From Alteromonadaceae bacterium (GTDB lineage: Bacteria > Pseudomonadota > Gammaproteobacteria > Enterobacterales > Alteromonadaceae): a stretch of DNA of 64,000 nt. The DNA is taken from NCBI GenBank assembly GCA_016765535.1, contig JAESPQ010000056.1:263-64262 (forward strand), in the 5' to 3' direction. The position numbers and the translations under genes were made by a program. The notes under the pieces are model-generated. The model did no database searches. It saw only the letters and a program-made list of their open reading frames with translations, and had not been told where the DNA came from. Shown here one piece after another: positions 44,498 through 54,598 of the stretch; position 1 is the stretch's first letter, and every line of letters begins with the position of its first letter.

Positions 44498-45022
44498 TTA
44501 TAAGTTTTTTGTGCGCTTTTCTTTGCGCTTTTGCCACTGTTTTACCACCGAGTAACGCCATAATAGTTGAATACCTAAGTAACCTAAAATAGCAAAGATA
44601 ACACCTAAAATACCACAGCCTAACAAAAATGCAGGCCCAATAGTTGAAATGCTTTCAACTACCCATTGCCAGCTTAATTGAAACTCAAAAGTCTGTGTAG
44701 GAACGCCCAAAACCCAAGTGCCTACAACATAGCAAAAATAGAAAATAGCAGGCATAGTTAATGGATTAGTTAACCAAACTAAGGCGATAGATAAGGGTAA
44801 GTTAGAATGTACTATAATTGCCATACCAGCCGCTAAAACCATTTGAAATGGTACAGGCACAAAAGCAAAAAACAAACCGACAGCAAAGGCTTTGGCAATA
44901 GAGTGGCGATTTAAGTGCCATAAATGCGGATTATGTAATAAATCGCCAAATATTTGTAAATGCTTATTATTTTTTATGCTGTCATGATCTGGCATGAAGC
45001 GTTTAATCAGTTTTTTAGCCAT
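44498..45022 (-). CDS. DUF2062 membrane protein
   Basis: This 174-residue inner-membrane protein of the DUF2062 family is of unknown function. The N-terminus is cytosolic and basic (KLIKRFMPDHDSIKNNKHLQIFG). SIAKAFAVGLFFAFVPVPFQMVLAAG and WLTNPLTMPAIFYFCYVVG are its family motifs. A last span (about 133-155) and a Lys/Arg-rich tail follow. It is divergent from comEC. In related genomes it lies near DNA-uptake or lipid genes. Confidence 0.9.
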   Translation of the reverse strand: MAKKLIKRFMPDHDSIKNNKHLQIFGDLLHNPHLWHLNRHSIAKAFAVGLFFAFVPVPFQMVLAAGMAIIVHSNLPLSIALVWLTNPLTMPAIFYFCYVVGTWVLGVPTQTFEFQLSWQWVVESISTIGPAFLLGCGILGVIFAILGYLGIQLLWRYSVVKQWQKRKEKRTKNL

Positions 45023-45122
45023 AGTTAATTGCTGTACTTCTGTTGTTTGCTTTAATAAAAAACACGTTAATAAAGCTTACTTTAATTGAGTTTAACCGAA
45101 TCTAAAGGGATTTTACCGCACA

Positions 45123-47543
45123 ATGGATAAGTGGTTACTACTGTTTTTTCTTGGCGCTATTTTGTCACTATTTTTACCTATAGTGCCAGCGCTTTTTTAT
45201 ATTGTACTGCTTTTAGCGCTGGTTGTGGCATTAATTATCATTAAAAAATATGCTTTAACGGGTTTGTTACTTGGCTGTTGCTGGGTTTTACTACAAGGTT
45301 ATTTATATCAGACAAAATTAAGTTTCAATGATTTATCTAAAAGTAACTTACATCAACACAGTCATATTATTACAGGTGAAGTACTTACGTTAACCGCTAA
45401 TGCTACAAATTTGATAACTACACATACAAACACCAAAAATGAGAATACACAGCGTTTTAATTTTAAGGTGACTTCATTTGATTATAAACCTTTAGCACAA
45501 CCTTTTATTGTGCGTTTAAGCTGGAAAAAATCCAGTTTTTTAGTTAAACAAGGTTATAAAGTTCGTCTAAAAGTAAAATTAAAACCCGCTCATGGTTTAG
45601 CTAACAGCGGTGGCTTTAATTATCAGTTATGGTTGCGTTCTAAAAATATTATTGCGACAGGCTATGTACTTACCAGTGAAGAAAATAAGATCCTTAGTGA
45701 TGAAGTGTCTTTTCGTCAGCAGCAACTTGAAAATATAAATAAGATCATACCGAAACACCCTTTATCATCATTAGTTATCGCTTTATCTTTAGGTGAACGC
45801 AGCACTATTACACCAGCACAGTGGCAAATACTTACAGCCACAGGTACGCAGCATTTAATTGCTATTTCAGGGTTACATTTAGGTTTGGTCGCTAGCAGTA
45901 TATTTTTACTGCTGCTAATGGTGATTAAAATATTACCGCTAAACTTTCTTTTACCAACCGTTATTAAAAACCGCTTAAACCAATATAATCTTATTTACAT
46001 GGCTATTGCGTTAAGCTTATTCATTACTTTGGTTTATGCTACGTTAGCGGGGTTTGCTATTCCAACCTTACGCGCGTTGTTTATGCTTAATTTATATTGG
46101 CTTGCACGGCTATTAGCGATAAACATATCTCTTAAACGTTGGTTGTTATTAGTGGTGTTTTTTGTGTTGATAACTGCTCCTATGAGTATTTTAAGTGCAA
46201 GTTTTTGGCTGTCTTTTTATGCAGTGTTGGTGATTTTTTTATTGTTGTGGCGCTGTCATTATTTTTTATCTGTAAACACGCCTTTAGCTGTTAATAGTAC
46301 TTGGTTAAAATCAACTACTTATAAGGTGCGAGTTTTTGTCAAAGGATTAATTGTTTTGCAGCTAGGATTGTCGTTGTTTTTATTACCCGTTACCGTGCTG
46401 TTTTATCAAAAAATATCGTTAGTAGCCTTTGCGGCCAATATCATTGCGGTGCCGTGGATGAGTTTTACCGCTATTCCTTTAAGTTTAGCTGGCATGTTAG
46501 CGATACCCTTTAGTGAACGTTTAGCACGGTTATTATTTGATTTATGTTTACGAACATTAGACATGCTATGGCAATGGCTAAGTTTTTTGGCTGAGCAATC
46601 TTGGTCGTTACAGCTTTTATCTTTTTCACAAAGCTTAATTATTGCCGTAACGATTATTATGATAGCCTTGACGTTTTTTCTCAGCATACCATGGCGTTAT
46701 TATTTTTATACATTACCTATTTTTTTAGCGCTAATACTAAATGTTTTATTTGTAGATAAAACCACATGGCAAGTTAATGTACTTGATGTTGGTCATGGTT
46801 TAGCCGTGGTTATTGAGAAAAATCATCATGTTATTATTTATGACACTGGGGCTAGGTACCCGAGTGGTTTTAATATTAGCGATGCGGTGACTTTACCGTT
46901 TTTACAACAACGCGGTATTAATACAATTGATATGGTTTTTATTAGCCATGATGATAATGATCATCTTGGTGGTTTAGACAAATTAGCGCAGCAAATGCCG
47001 ATAGCTAAGCTTATTTATAATAAGCTCCCGAATAAAGGGGTTACTGAACAATTAATAGCACAACAAGCATGCTTACAAGGTCAACGTATACAGTGGCAAG
47101 GGTTAACCATTGAACAATTATGGCCGCAAACTAAAGTGGCAGAACATAATGATGATTCTTGCGTTATTCGTATTAGTGATGGCCAACAGAGCATATTGTT
47201 AACGGGCGATATTTCTAAAAAAGGAGAAAAAAAGTTAATAAAAAACACTTTGAAATTTAACCACATTAATGCTGATGTGCTTATTGCGCCACATCACGGC
47301 TCTAAAAGTTCTTCAAGCATTAAGTTTTTACAAGCGGTAAAACCGAAATATGCTATTTTTAGCAGTGGTTATTTAAACCGTTGGAAAATGCCAGTAAATA
47401 GTGTGTTATTAAATTATCACAAGCTTGGAATTAAAACTTTTACGACAGCAGATGATGGTATGATCACCATTAAAATATCGGCTAATAAACTCACGTTAAG
47501 TAATTATCGTACTGATCTCTTTCCTTATTGGTTTGCTAACTAG
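45123..47543 (+). CDS. comEC: ComEC/Rec2 DNA internalisation protein
   Basis: This 806-residue inner-membrane channel is for uptake of single-stranded DNA in natural transformation. N-terminal spans and a DUF4131-like domain (about 30-190) precede the competence domain with GTQHLIAISGLHLGLVAS (about 240-260). The C-terminal metallo-beta-lactamase-like domain has FISHDDNDHLGGLD and IAPHHGSKSSSS. All the expected domains are present. It is followed after 87 bases by msbA, as in many gammaproteobacteria. Confidence 0.95.
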   Translation: MDKWLLLFFLGAILSLFLPIVPALFYIVLLLALVVALIIIKKYALTGLLLGCCWVLLQGYLYQTKLSFNDLSKSNLHQHSHIITGEVLTLTANATNLITTHTNTKNENTQRFNFKVTSFDYKPLAQPFIVRLSWKKSSFLVKQGYKVRLKVKLKPAHGLANSGGFNYQLWLRSKNIIATGYVLTSEENKILSDEVSFRQQQLENINKIIPKHPLSSLVIALSLGERSTITPAQWQILTATGTQHLIAISGLHLGLVASSIFLLLLMVIKILPLNFLLPTVIKNRLNQYNLIYMAIALSLFITLVYATLAGFAIPTLRALFMLNLYWLARLLAINISLKRWLLLVVFFVLITAPMSILSASFWLSFYAVLVIFLLLWRCHYFLSVNTPLAVNSTWLKSTTYKVRVFVKGLIVLQLGLSLFLLPVTVLFYQKISLVAFAANIIAVPWMSFTAIPLSLAGMLAIPFSERLARLLFDLCLRTLDMLWQWLSFLAEQSWSLQLLSFSQSLIIAVTIIMIALTFFLSIPWRYYFYTLPIFLALILNVLFVDKTTWQVNVLDVGHGLAVVIEKNHHVIIYDTGARYPSGFNISDAVTLPFLQQRGINTIDMVFISHDDNDHLGGLDKLAQQMPIAKLIYNKLPNKGVTEQLIAQQACLQGQRIQWQGLTIEQLWPQTKVAEHNDDSCVIRISDGQQSILLTGDISKKGEKKLIKNTLKFNHINADVLIAPHHGSKSSSSIKFLQAVKPKYAIFSSGYLNRWKMPVNSVLLNYHKLGIKTFTTADDGMITIKISANKLTLSNYRTDLFPYWFAN

Positions 47544-47630
47544 CTATTAGACAAGTAAAATACTGCCATTATTTAAAATACCATCATTTAAAATGCCACT
47601 ATTGAAATAAGCCGTTTTACTGAGAATTTA

Positions 47631-49439
47631 ATGTCAACTAATATAACGAAAGTTACGATAAATGCGCCAACCCAAGCCATATCAACATGGCAAACGTTCA
47701 AACGTCTATTAGCTTATGCTAAACCATATAAAATAGGGTTTGTTGCCGCAATTTTTGGCATGTTAGGTTATGCGGTAATTGACGTTTATTTCTTTTCTAA
47801 GCTCCCTGATTTAATTGATCAAGGTTTATCAGGAAAAAACCCTGATTTTATGAAATGGGCTCCAGTGTTTGTAGTGGTAATGTTTATTGCCCGAGGTGTT
47901 TTTTATTTTATAGGTAATTATTGTTTAGCTTGGGTTGGTAATCATGTGGTTGCTAATTTACGACAACATTTATTTAAGCATATTATGGCAATGCCTGTGG
48001 CGTTTCATGATAATGAATCAACAGGAGTATTGATTTCAAAAGTGACTTTTGACACTGAACAAGTGTTGCAGGCAACGAGTAATTCTATTTTAACTTTAGT
48101 ACAACAAGGTGCTACTGTAGTTGGTTTAATTGGTATTATGTTTTATAACAGTTGGCAATTATCCTTAATATTTTTATTAGTTATTCCTGTGGTTGCAGGT
48201 ATAGTCACTTATGTTTCAAAACGTTTTAGAAGCGTCAGTAAAAGTATTCAAAATGCAATGGGTGAAGTTACCAGCACTGCTGAGCAAACGTTTAATGCGC
48301 ATAAAGTGGTGTTAACTTTTGGCGGTCAAGAGCGCGAAAATAAACGTTTTGCTAAAATTAATAATCATAATCGTCAACAACGAATGAAAATGATAGCAAC
48401 ACAAGCCTCTAGTGTACCTGTTATTCAAATATTAGCCTCTTTTGCATTAGCATTTGTATTATATGTTGCTAATACACCTGAAATGAAAGCAACACTTTCT
48501 CCTGGGGTTTTTGTCGGAATTATTACTTATATGACAATGCTTCTTCGGCCTTTAAAGTTGCTGACTAATGTTAATAGTGAATTTCAAAAAGGTATGGCAG
48601 CTTGTTTAAGTATTTTTTCTGTATTAGATCGAAAAATTGAAAAAGATACGGGTACAAAAGCGGTAACGCGTGTTAAGGGTAAAATTGAGTTTAAAAGCGT
48701 TACTTTTAGTTATCAGCAACAAACGGATGAAGGCAATACTGAACAGAAAAATAAAGCTAAACCTGCCATAACCAATCTTGATTTTTGCGCGCAACCAGGT
48801 GAAACTATTGCTTTTGTTGGCCGTTCTGGTAGCGGAAAGTCAACCATGACCTCATTATTGTTACGGTTTTACAGCGCCACACAAGGCGAGGTACGTATTG
48901 ATGATGAAAATATAGAAAATTATAAATTAAAAGATTTACGCAACCAATTTGCTTATGTTTCTCAACAGGTGGTGCTTTTTAATGACAGCATTGCCAATAA
49001 TATTGCTTATGGTGATCCTAATGCAAGTCAAGAAGCCATTGTTAAAGCTGCTAAAAGTGCGCATGTCTTAGAGTTTGCTAATGATTTACCATTAGGTTTA
49101 GACACTAATATTGGTGAAAATGGCAGTATGTTATCGGGTGGACAACGTCAACGTATCGCCATTGCACGAGCGTTATTATGTGATGCTCCAATCTTAATTT
49201 TAGATGAAGCAACCAGTGCTTTAGATACCGAGTCTGAACGTCATATTCAAGATGCGTTACAAATATTACAAAAAAATCGTACCAGCATAGTCATAGCGCA
49301 CCGTTTATCTACTATAGAAAGTGCCGATAACATTATTGTGCTTGATCAAGGCAAATTAGTAGAGCAAGGCAATCATCAAACTTTATTAGCCAAAGGTGGT
49401 GCCTACGCACAATTACATAATTATCAATTTGGACATTAA
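47631..49439 (+). CDS. msbA: Lipid A export ATP-binding/permease protein MsbA
   Basis: This 602-residue homodimeric ABC flippase moves lipid A-core across the inner membrane. Six spans lie in residues about 25-330. The ATPase has Walker A GRSGSGKST (near 397), signature LSGGQRQRIAIARAL, Walker B ILILDEATSALD and an IAHRLSTIESAD segment. A 15-residue Gln/Glu/Lys-rich insertion near 365-380 is unusual. It starts the msbA-lpxK-Trm112-kdsB unit. Confidence 0.95.
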   Translation: MSTNITKVTINAPTQAISTWQTFKRLLAYAKPYKIGFVAAIFGMLGYAVIDVYFFSKLPDLIDQGLSGKNPDFMKWAPVFVVVMFIARGVFYFIGNYCLAWVGNHVVANLRQHLFKHIMAMPVAFHDNESTGVLISKVTFDTEQVLQATSNSILTLVQQGATVVGLIGIMFYNSWQLSLIFLLVIPVVAGIVTYVSKRFRSVSKSIQNAMGEVTSTAEQTFNAHKVVLTFGGQERENKRFAKINNHNRQQRMKMIATQASSVPVIQILASFALAFVLYVANTPEMKATLSPGVFVGIITYMTMLLRPLKLLTNVNSEFQKGMAACLSIFSVLDRKIEKDTGTKAVTRVKGKIEFKSVTFSYQQQTDEGNTEQKNKAKPAITNLDFCAQPGETIAFVGRSGSGKSTMTSLLLRFYSATQGEVRIDDENIENYKLKDLRNQFAYVSQQVVLFNDSIANNIAYGDPNASQEAIVKAAKSAHVLEFANDLPLGLDTNIGENGSMLSGGQRQRIAIARALLCDAPILILDEATSALDTESERHIQDALQILQKNRTSIVIAHRLSTIESADNIIVLDQGKLVEQGNHQTLLAKGGAYAQLHNYQFGH

Positions 49440-49461
49440 AGCTGACTAAAAGGTTTATAAC

Positions 49462-50514
49462 ATGCGCTTAATCGAACAAATATGGTTTAATGATCCTAAA
49501 ATTAATAAGCATACAGCCATAGCGATTAAGTTATTGTTGCTGCCATTTAGTTTGTTATTTTGGCTACTTAGTGCAATACGTCGAAAAAGTTATCAATTAG
49601 GACTTTTAAAAAGTATTAAACTTGATGCACCAGTGATTGTGGTTGGTAATATTAGTGTTGGTGGTAATGGTAAAACGCCAATGGTGTTGTGGTTAATTGA
49701 GCAATGTCGGTTACTCGGCTTAACGGCTGGAGTGATCAGCCGTGGTTATGGTGGTAAGGCGAAACATTATCCTTTGGTGGTGGATAATAATACTACACCA
49801 GCACAGGCTGGTGATGAAGCCGTAATGATTTATCAGCGTACTGGTGTTGCTGTTGCTGTAGGTAGTGATCGCATTGCTAGTGCTCAGCAATTAATAAGTA
49901 AAGGCTGTGATATTATTATCAGTGATGATGGTTTACAGCATTATCGTTTAGCACGAGAGTTAGAACTAGTGATTGTTGACGGTAAACGTGGCTTTGGTAA
50001 TGGTATTTTAATGCCAGCAGGGCCATTACGTGAAGGTTTATGGCGTTTAAAAACAGTCGATCATCTTATTATCAATGGCGAACATAAATCTCAACAAATA
50101 AGCTCACTAGCCAAAAAAAATAGTCGATTAATAACAATGAAATTAGCGACAAATGACGTGGTAAATATAGTATCAGGTGAACGTTTAAATCTTAGTGTTT
50201 TTTTTCGGCAACATCCTTGCGTTAATGCCATTGCTGGGATCGGCTCTCCGCAACGTTTTTTTGATACTTTACTTGCGAATAAATTTAATCTTAATAAACA
50301 ACAAGCCTTTGTTGACCATTATGCTTATCAAACGCAAGATTTTAGTGGTTTTTCTGCTATTATACCGCTATTAATGACCGAAAAAGATGCGGTTAAATGT
50401 CAGCAGTTTGCTAAAGACAATTGGTGGTATGTACCTGTTGATACAAATTTTGATGATGAACAAATAATGCCATTACTTAGACAAATAATTAAGATAAGTA
50501 GTGAGAATAAATAA
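49462..50514 (+). CDS. lpxK: Tetraacyldisaccharide 4'-kinase LpxK
   Basis: This 350-residue membrane-associated kinase phosphorylates the lipid A disaccharide. The P-loop GNISVGGNGKTP (near residue 62) follows an N-terminal hydrophobic helix. DEAVMIYQRTGVAVAVGSDR and DIIISDDGLQHYRLARELEL are family motifs. It lies 22 bases after msbA. Confidence 0.95.
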   Translation: MRLIEQIWFNDPKINKHTAIAIKLLLLPFSLLFWLLSAIRRKSYQLGLLKSIKLDAPVIVVGNISVGGNGKTPMVLWLIEQCRLLGLTAGVISRGYGGKAKHYPLVVDNNTTPAQAGDEAVMIYQRTGVAVAVGSDRIASAQQLISKGCDIIISDDGLQHYRLARELELVIVDGKRGFGNGILMPAGPLREGLWRLKTVDHLIINGEHKSQQISSLAKKNSRLITMKLATNDVVNIVSGERLNLSVFFRQHPCVNAIAGIGSPQRFFDTLLANKFNLNKQQAFVDHYAYQTQDFSGFSAIIPLLMTEKDAVKCQQFAKDNWWYVPVDTNFDDEQIMPLLRQIIKISSENK

Positions 50515-50546
50515 TTTTCCACCCCTCATAAAACAAAGAGAATATT

Positions 50547-50729
50547 ATGGCTTTTGATACCAAACTAATGGAAATTTTAGCGTGCCCCGTGTGTAAAGGT
50601 AAGCTTGATTACGATAAAGAACAGCAAGAATTAATTTGTAAATTTGACCGTTTAGCCTACAAAATAGATAACGATATTCCTGTATTATTAGAAACCGAAG
50701 CACGCCGTATTGAAATTGAGCAAGACTAA
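50547..50729 (+). CDS. ycaR: Trm112-family small protein (YcaR)
   Basis: This 60-residue protein has the [13 protein letters not shown] motif and an [14 protein letters not shown] end. The C-x2-C pair is kept while the second pair is lost, as common in proteobacterial YcaR. It is located between lpxK and kdsB as in E. coli. The role is unclear. Confidence 0.94.
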   Translation: MAFDTKLMEILACPVCKGKLDYDKEQQELICKFDRLAYKIDNDIPVLLETEARRIEIEQD

Positions 50730-50757
50730 GCTTAATACGAACTAAATAGAGCTAATT

Positions 50758-51525
50758 ATGACAAATTTTAGTGTGGTTATTCCCGCGCGATTTGAATCAT
50801 CGCGTTTACCGGGCAAGGTGCTTGCTGATATTAATGGCAAACCCATGATCCAATGGGTGGTTGAAAAAGCACAATTAAGCGGTGCAAAAAAAGTGATTGT
50901 TGCGACCGATAATGAGCAAGTTGCTAATGTCGTTACTCACTTTGGTGGAGAAGTGTGTCGCACGCGTAGTGATCATCAATCAGGTACTGAGCGTTTAGCC
51001 GAGGTAATGACATTATATAACTTTAGTGACGATGAAATTATTGTGAATGTACAAGGTGATGAACCTTTTATTCCTCCTGAAAATATTGCCCAAGTAGCGA
51101 ACAATTTAGCGAGTCAGCAAAGTGCGCGTATGGCAACACTAGCGATTAATATTAACTCTGTGGCCGAAGCTTTAAATCCTAACGCAGTTAAAGTTTTAAC
51201 CGATAAAAATGGCTATGCACTGTATTTTTCGCGTGCCACTATTCCTTATGATCGCAATCGTTTTTTAAATGCAAAAACGATTAGTGAAATAGGTGATTAT
51301 TATCTTCGTCATGTCGGCATTTACGCTTATCGCGCGGGTTTTATTAAAGATTATGTTAATTGGCCCACTAGTGAATTAGAGCATATTGAAGCACTTGAAC
51401 AACTACGGGTATTGTTTCAAGGAGAAAAAATTCATGTTGCTGTTGCTAACAGTAATGTTCCTGTCGAAGGTGTTGATACCCCAGAAGATCTTGAAAAAGC
51501 GCGCGCTTATGCGCTATCTTTATAA
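50758..51525 (+). CDS. kdsB: CMP-Kdo synthetase KdsB
   Basis: This 255-residue cytosolic enzyme activates Kdo with CTP for LPS core. Motifs are [40 protein letters not shown] and [11 protein letters not shown]. It is the last gene of the msbA-lpxK-Trm112-kdsB unit. Length is normal. Confidence 0.97.
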   Translation: MTNFSVVIPARFESSRLPGKVLADINGKPMIQWVVEKAQLSGAKKVIVATDNEQVANVVTHFGGEVCRTRSDHQSGTERLAEVMTLYNFSDDEIIVNVQGDEPFIPPENIAQVANNLASQQSARMATLAININSVAEALNPNAVKVLTDKNGYALYFSRATIPYDRNRFLNAKTISEIGDYYLRHVGIYAYRAGFIKDYVNWPTSELEHIEALEQLRVLFQGEKIHVAVANSNVPVEGVDTPEDLEKARAYALSL

Positions 51526-51644
51526 TTTACGGTATTTTTCAATAGCATTCATAAAATAGTCATAATCTATTAAGCTTTCATTAAGCTTCTTTTGATTAAA
51601 TATCATTATTCTCATAAGTAGGATAATGAATAGGAAATCTGAAG

Positions 51645-51884
51645 ATGACATATATCCAAAAAAACAATCGATTGATAAAACTGACTATTTGCGTGTTAGT
51701 TGTAGGCCTTTCTGGTTGCAGTACACTTGGCGTTCAGCCTTGGCAACGGGATTTATTAGCTAAAAAAGAAATGGCATTAAATAGCGCTCCTCTCGATAGC
51801 GCACTAGATGACCATATTTATTTTAGTAAAGAGGCTTCAAGTGGTGGACGTAGTTTTGGTGGCGGAGGTTGCGGATGCAATTAA
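51645..51884 (+). CDS. DUF4266 lipoprotein with Gly/Cys tail
   Basis: This 79-residue lipoprotein has a signal peptide and lipobox LSGC (Cys26). QPWQRDLLAKKEMAL, DDHIYFSKEASSGG and a C-terminal GGGGCGCN follow. This is the DUF4266 family, which travels with DUF3570. The DNA of the Gly-rich tail holds the ribosome site of the next gene. Its function is unknown; the tail with two Cys is strikingly conserved in the family as I recall it, and could bind metal or be modified. Confidence 0.88.
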   Translation: MTYIQKNNRLIKLTICVLVVGLSGCSTLGVQPWQRDLLAKKEMALNSAPLDSALDDHIYFSKEASSGGRSFGGGGCGCN

Positions 51885-53203
51885 TAAAACCCTCATTAAA
51901 AAAATGTTTAAGTACAGCGACATGCGCTCTTTTAGGTATGAATGCACCCGTTAATGCAAAGGCTCTACCTGATTGGAATTTTGATACCGCATTAATGTAT
52001 TATAGCGAAATTAATCGAGTAAAAGCAACAGAAGGGATCTTAGATGCAAGTAAGGATCTCAATGGCGGTGAATTTTTAAATCTCGGTTTTGTTGTCGATT
52101 CTTTAACGGGTGCTTCTGCCAATGGTGCTGTTGCTCAGCCCACCGCACAAACATTTACAACCTCATCAGGTAAAATTCAAGCACCGTCTAAACAATCAGA
52201 TATTCCTTTAGATTATTCTTTTAAAGATACTCGCGTACAGGCTTCTGTACAATGGATAAAACCATTATTTAAAAATAATACCTTTAGTGTCGGTAGTCAT
52301 TTTTCAAAAGAAACAGACTATTTATCTATTGGTGCAAATACCAATTGGGCAATAGATTTTAATAAAAAAAATACCACGTTATCGTTAGGGGTAGCTTCAT
52401 CGTATGACCAAGTAAAACCTATTGGCGGCATTCATGACCCATTAACACTACGCGCTGTAACTTTAGCTCCATCTAACGGAGGTTATGAAGGTGGCGAAGG
52501 AGATGGCATTGATTATAATGATAGTCAAGTTGTTCCACCTAATGGCGGAATTATTGCCACATCGGATAACAAAAATAATCAAGATCTTTTGCTTGGCTTA
52601 ACTCAAGTTATTAATAGACGCATGTTGATGCAATTTAATTATTCATATAGTGCCGTTTCTGGATATATGAATGATCCTTATAAAATATTAAGTGTTATTA
52701 ATAATAATGGCGAAACTCAAGAGTATCGTTACGAAAATCGTCCTAGAAATAGAACAAAACAAGCATTTTTTATGCAAGGTAAATATCATTTTGATAGTGG
52801 CATAATGAGTTTGTCTTATCGTTATATGACCGATGACTGGAAAATAACCTCAAGTACTGTAGATTTTCATTATCATCAATATTTAATACATGGTTTTTAT
52901 ATTGAACCTCATCTGCGTTTTTATACACAAACGGCTGCTGAGTTTTATCAACCTTATTTAAATAATAGTGACGTTATTCCACAATATGCGAGTGCCGATT
53001 ATCGTTTAGGGGCATTAGATACTTATACCATTGGCATTAAAGTTGGAACACCGAAAAAAAATGGGCAAGGTATGACACTTCGACTTGAGTATTATATGCA
53101 AAACGCCAAAAATTCTGGTTTTTCAACACCCGGTATTTTGGCTAATGAACCCGTTTTTCAAGGTATAGATGCTGTAATTGCGCAAATTAGTTATTCTTTT
53201 TAA
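51875..53203 (+). CDS. DUF3570 outer-membrane-like protein
   Basis: The product from the ATG at 51875 is 442 residues, with GGAGG six bases upstream. A TTG two codons earlier is not needed. A signal peptide (1-28) is followed by a beta-strand-rich sequence ending in AQISYSF, a typical outer-membrane barrel end. It overlaps the DUF4266 gene by ten bases. The pair often lies with thioredoxin-like and ApbE genes, which are missing here. Function unknown. Confidence 0.88.
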   Translation: MQLIKPSLKKCLSTATCALLGMNAPVNAKALPDWNFDTALMYYSEINRVKATEGILDASKDLNGGEFLNLGFVVDSLTGASANGAVAQPTAQTFTTSSGKIQAPSKQSDIPLDYSFKDTRVQASVQWIKPLFKNNTFSVGSHFSKETDYLSIGANTNWAIDFNKKNTTLSLGVASSYDQVKPIGGIHDPLTLRAVTLAPSNGGYEGGEGDGIDYNDSQVVPPNGGIIATSDNKNNQDLLLGLTQVINRRMLMQFNYSYSAVSGYMNDPYKILSVINNNGETQEYRYENRPRNRTKQAFFMQGKYHFDSGIMSLSYRYMTDDWKITSSTVDFHYHQYLIHGFYIEPHLRFYTQTAAEFYQPYLNNSDVIPQYASADYRLGALDTYTIGIKVGTPKKNGQGMTLRLEYYMQNAKNSGFSTPGILANEPVFQGIDAVIAQISYSF

Positions 53204-53231
53204 CGGGTAAAATAAATTTATTGAAAGCGCT

Positions 53232-53268
53232 AAAAAAGAGTTATGTGTTGGCATAACTCTTTTTTTTT
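53232..53268 (+). terminator. Terminator of the DUF4266-DUF3570 unit
   Basis: AAAAAGAGTTATG and CATAACTCTTTTT form a 13-bp stem with a six-base loop followed by a T run of eight or more. Confidence 0.9.
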
Positions 53269-53302
53269 GCTAACTATTCATTGCTTTAGTTAAGATAGTT
53301 AA

Positions 53303-53758
53303 CTACTTTTTAGCTAAATGCTTTGTTAATATTTTATCTAATTCATTAGCAAAATTTTGTCGGTCAGTCTGGCTTATAGGTGGGGGGCCACCTGTTTGTA
53401 CGCCACTGGCACGCATGGTATCCATAAAGTCACGAATATTAAGGCGCGCTTTAATATTTTGCTCAGTATAAAGCTCACCGCGTGGATTTAGCGCTTGCCC
53501 GCCATTTTCTATCACCTCGGCTGCTAAAGGAATATCAGCTGTGATCACTAAGTCGCCCGTGGTTAAACGTTTTACTATTTCATCGTCGGCAACATCAAAG
53601 CCTGAACTTACTTGTAACATGGTAATATTACGTGCTGGCGGTATGCGCAAAGCATGATTAGCGACCAAGGTCATTTCTAGTTGTGTACGTTGTGCGGCAC
53701 GAAATAAAATATCTTTGATCACTACAGGACAAGCGTCAGCATCTACCCAAATTTTCAT
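53303..53758 (-). CDS. YaiI/YqxD family protein (DUF188)
   Basis: This 151-residue protein is of the UPF0178/YaiI family with a PIN-like fold. The start [22 protein letters not shown] holds the acidic residues of the family, and [16 protein letters not shown] and [17 protein letters not shown] follow. It may be a nuclease, but no activity is assigned. Divergent from the alkyltransferase-like gene. Confidence 0.93.
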   Translation of the reverse strand: MKIWVDADACPVVIKDILFRAAQRTQLEMTLVANHALRIPPARNITMLQVSSGFDVADDEIVKRLTTGDLVITADIPLAAEVIENGGQALNPRGELYTEQNIKARLNIRDFMDTMRASGVQTGGPPPISQTDRQNFANELDKILTKHLAKK

Positions 53759-53867
53759 CGTTACTCAATACATTTAATTGTAGAATGTTTAACATGGTAA
53801 CTATTTTCAACCTTAGTGATCATAACTACAAGTTTCTTTTTATCATTTTTTTAACGGGCAAACTTTT

Positions 53868-54230
53868 GTGACTGAAACGATTAAACCGCAATATCGACAA
53901 ATATGGCAAACGGTACAAACTATTCCAGTTGGAAAAGTAGCCAGTTATGGGCAAATTGCCGACTTAGCTGGTTTGCCTGGGCGCGCACGATTAGTGGGTA
54001 AAGCGCTCGGTTATGTTCCTAAATCAGGCTGGCAAGGGCAAAAAGTACCTTGGTATAGAGTGATTAATTCGCAAGGAAAAATATCATTACCATTTGGCAG
54101 TAAAGGTTTTGAACAGCAAAAACAATTATTACAAAACGAGCAAGTGGTGGTGACTGGCTGCCGAATAAAATTAAAAAACTTTCAATGGCAACCCAGCATT
54201 GATGAGTTGTTGTTTAAATTACAGTTTTAG
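53868..54230 (+). CDS. Alkyltransferase-like protein (Atl)
   Basis: This 120-residue protein matches the DNA-binding domain of O6-alkylguanine transferases (VGKVASYGQIADLAGLPGRAR), but the catalytic Cys motif PCHRV is PWYRV (Trp62). Such Atl proteins bind alkylated guanine and hand it to nucleotide excision repair. They do not transfer the alkyl group themselves. The start codon is GTG. Confidence 0.93.
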   Translation: MTETIKPQYRQIWQTVQTIPVGKVASYGQIADLAGLPGRARLVGKALGYVPKSGWQGQKVPWYRVINSQGKISLPFGSKGFEQQKQLLQNEQVVVTGCRIKLKNFQWQPSIDELLFKLQF

Positions 54231-54251
54231 TGGTGATAAAGTCTGCTATAG

Positions 54252-54277
54252 TTAAAAGACTTAATTAAGACTTTTAA
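54252..54277. promoter_or_regulatory. Palindrome upstream of the toxin-antitoxin pair
   Basis: A 26-base near-perfect palindrome: TTAAAAGACTTAA (54252-54264) and TTAAGACTTTTAA (54265-54277), with one mismatched pair. It is 94 bases upstream of the antitoxin start. It is a plausible operator for autoregulation by the antitoxin complex. Confidence 0.5.
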
Positions 54278-54370
54278 AAGCTTTGTTGTGTAAGGCTGTT
54301 GTGCTAGGTTTTGGACAAATTTTTTGCATGAGTTTTTTGGCAAAAGTTAACAGAGAAGAGAGAATCCCCC

Positions 54371-54598
54371 ATGAATACTGAGACCATTACTTACTTAAAA
54401 GAAAATGCTAATCAGCTTGAATTAGATGAAGCGCTTACCGTTACAAAAAATGGTAAACCTAGTTTTGTAGTGCAATCGTATCAATCTTATCAAGATATGC
54501 AGGATAATTTAGCGTTACTAAAAACAATTAATTTGTCTGAAAAATCGGCTAGTAAAAATGGTTTTTTATCATTAGATCAAGCTTTTGCTGATGAATAA
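54371..54598 (+). CDS. Phd/YefM-type antitoxin
   Basis: The 75-residue protein has an N-terminus like Phd/YefM antitoxins (ETITYLKENANQLELDEALTVTKNGKPSFVVQSYQSYQDM), a mixed DNA-binding fold, and an acidic C-terminus likely to wrap the toxin. It overlaps the toxin gene by eight bases (GATGAATAA), a typical operon arrangement. Confidence 0.8.
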   Translation: MNTETITYLKENANQLELDEALTVTKNGKPSFVVQSYQSYQDMQDNLALLKTINLSEKSASKNGFLSLDQAFADE

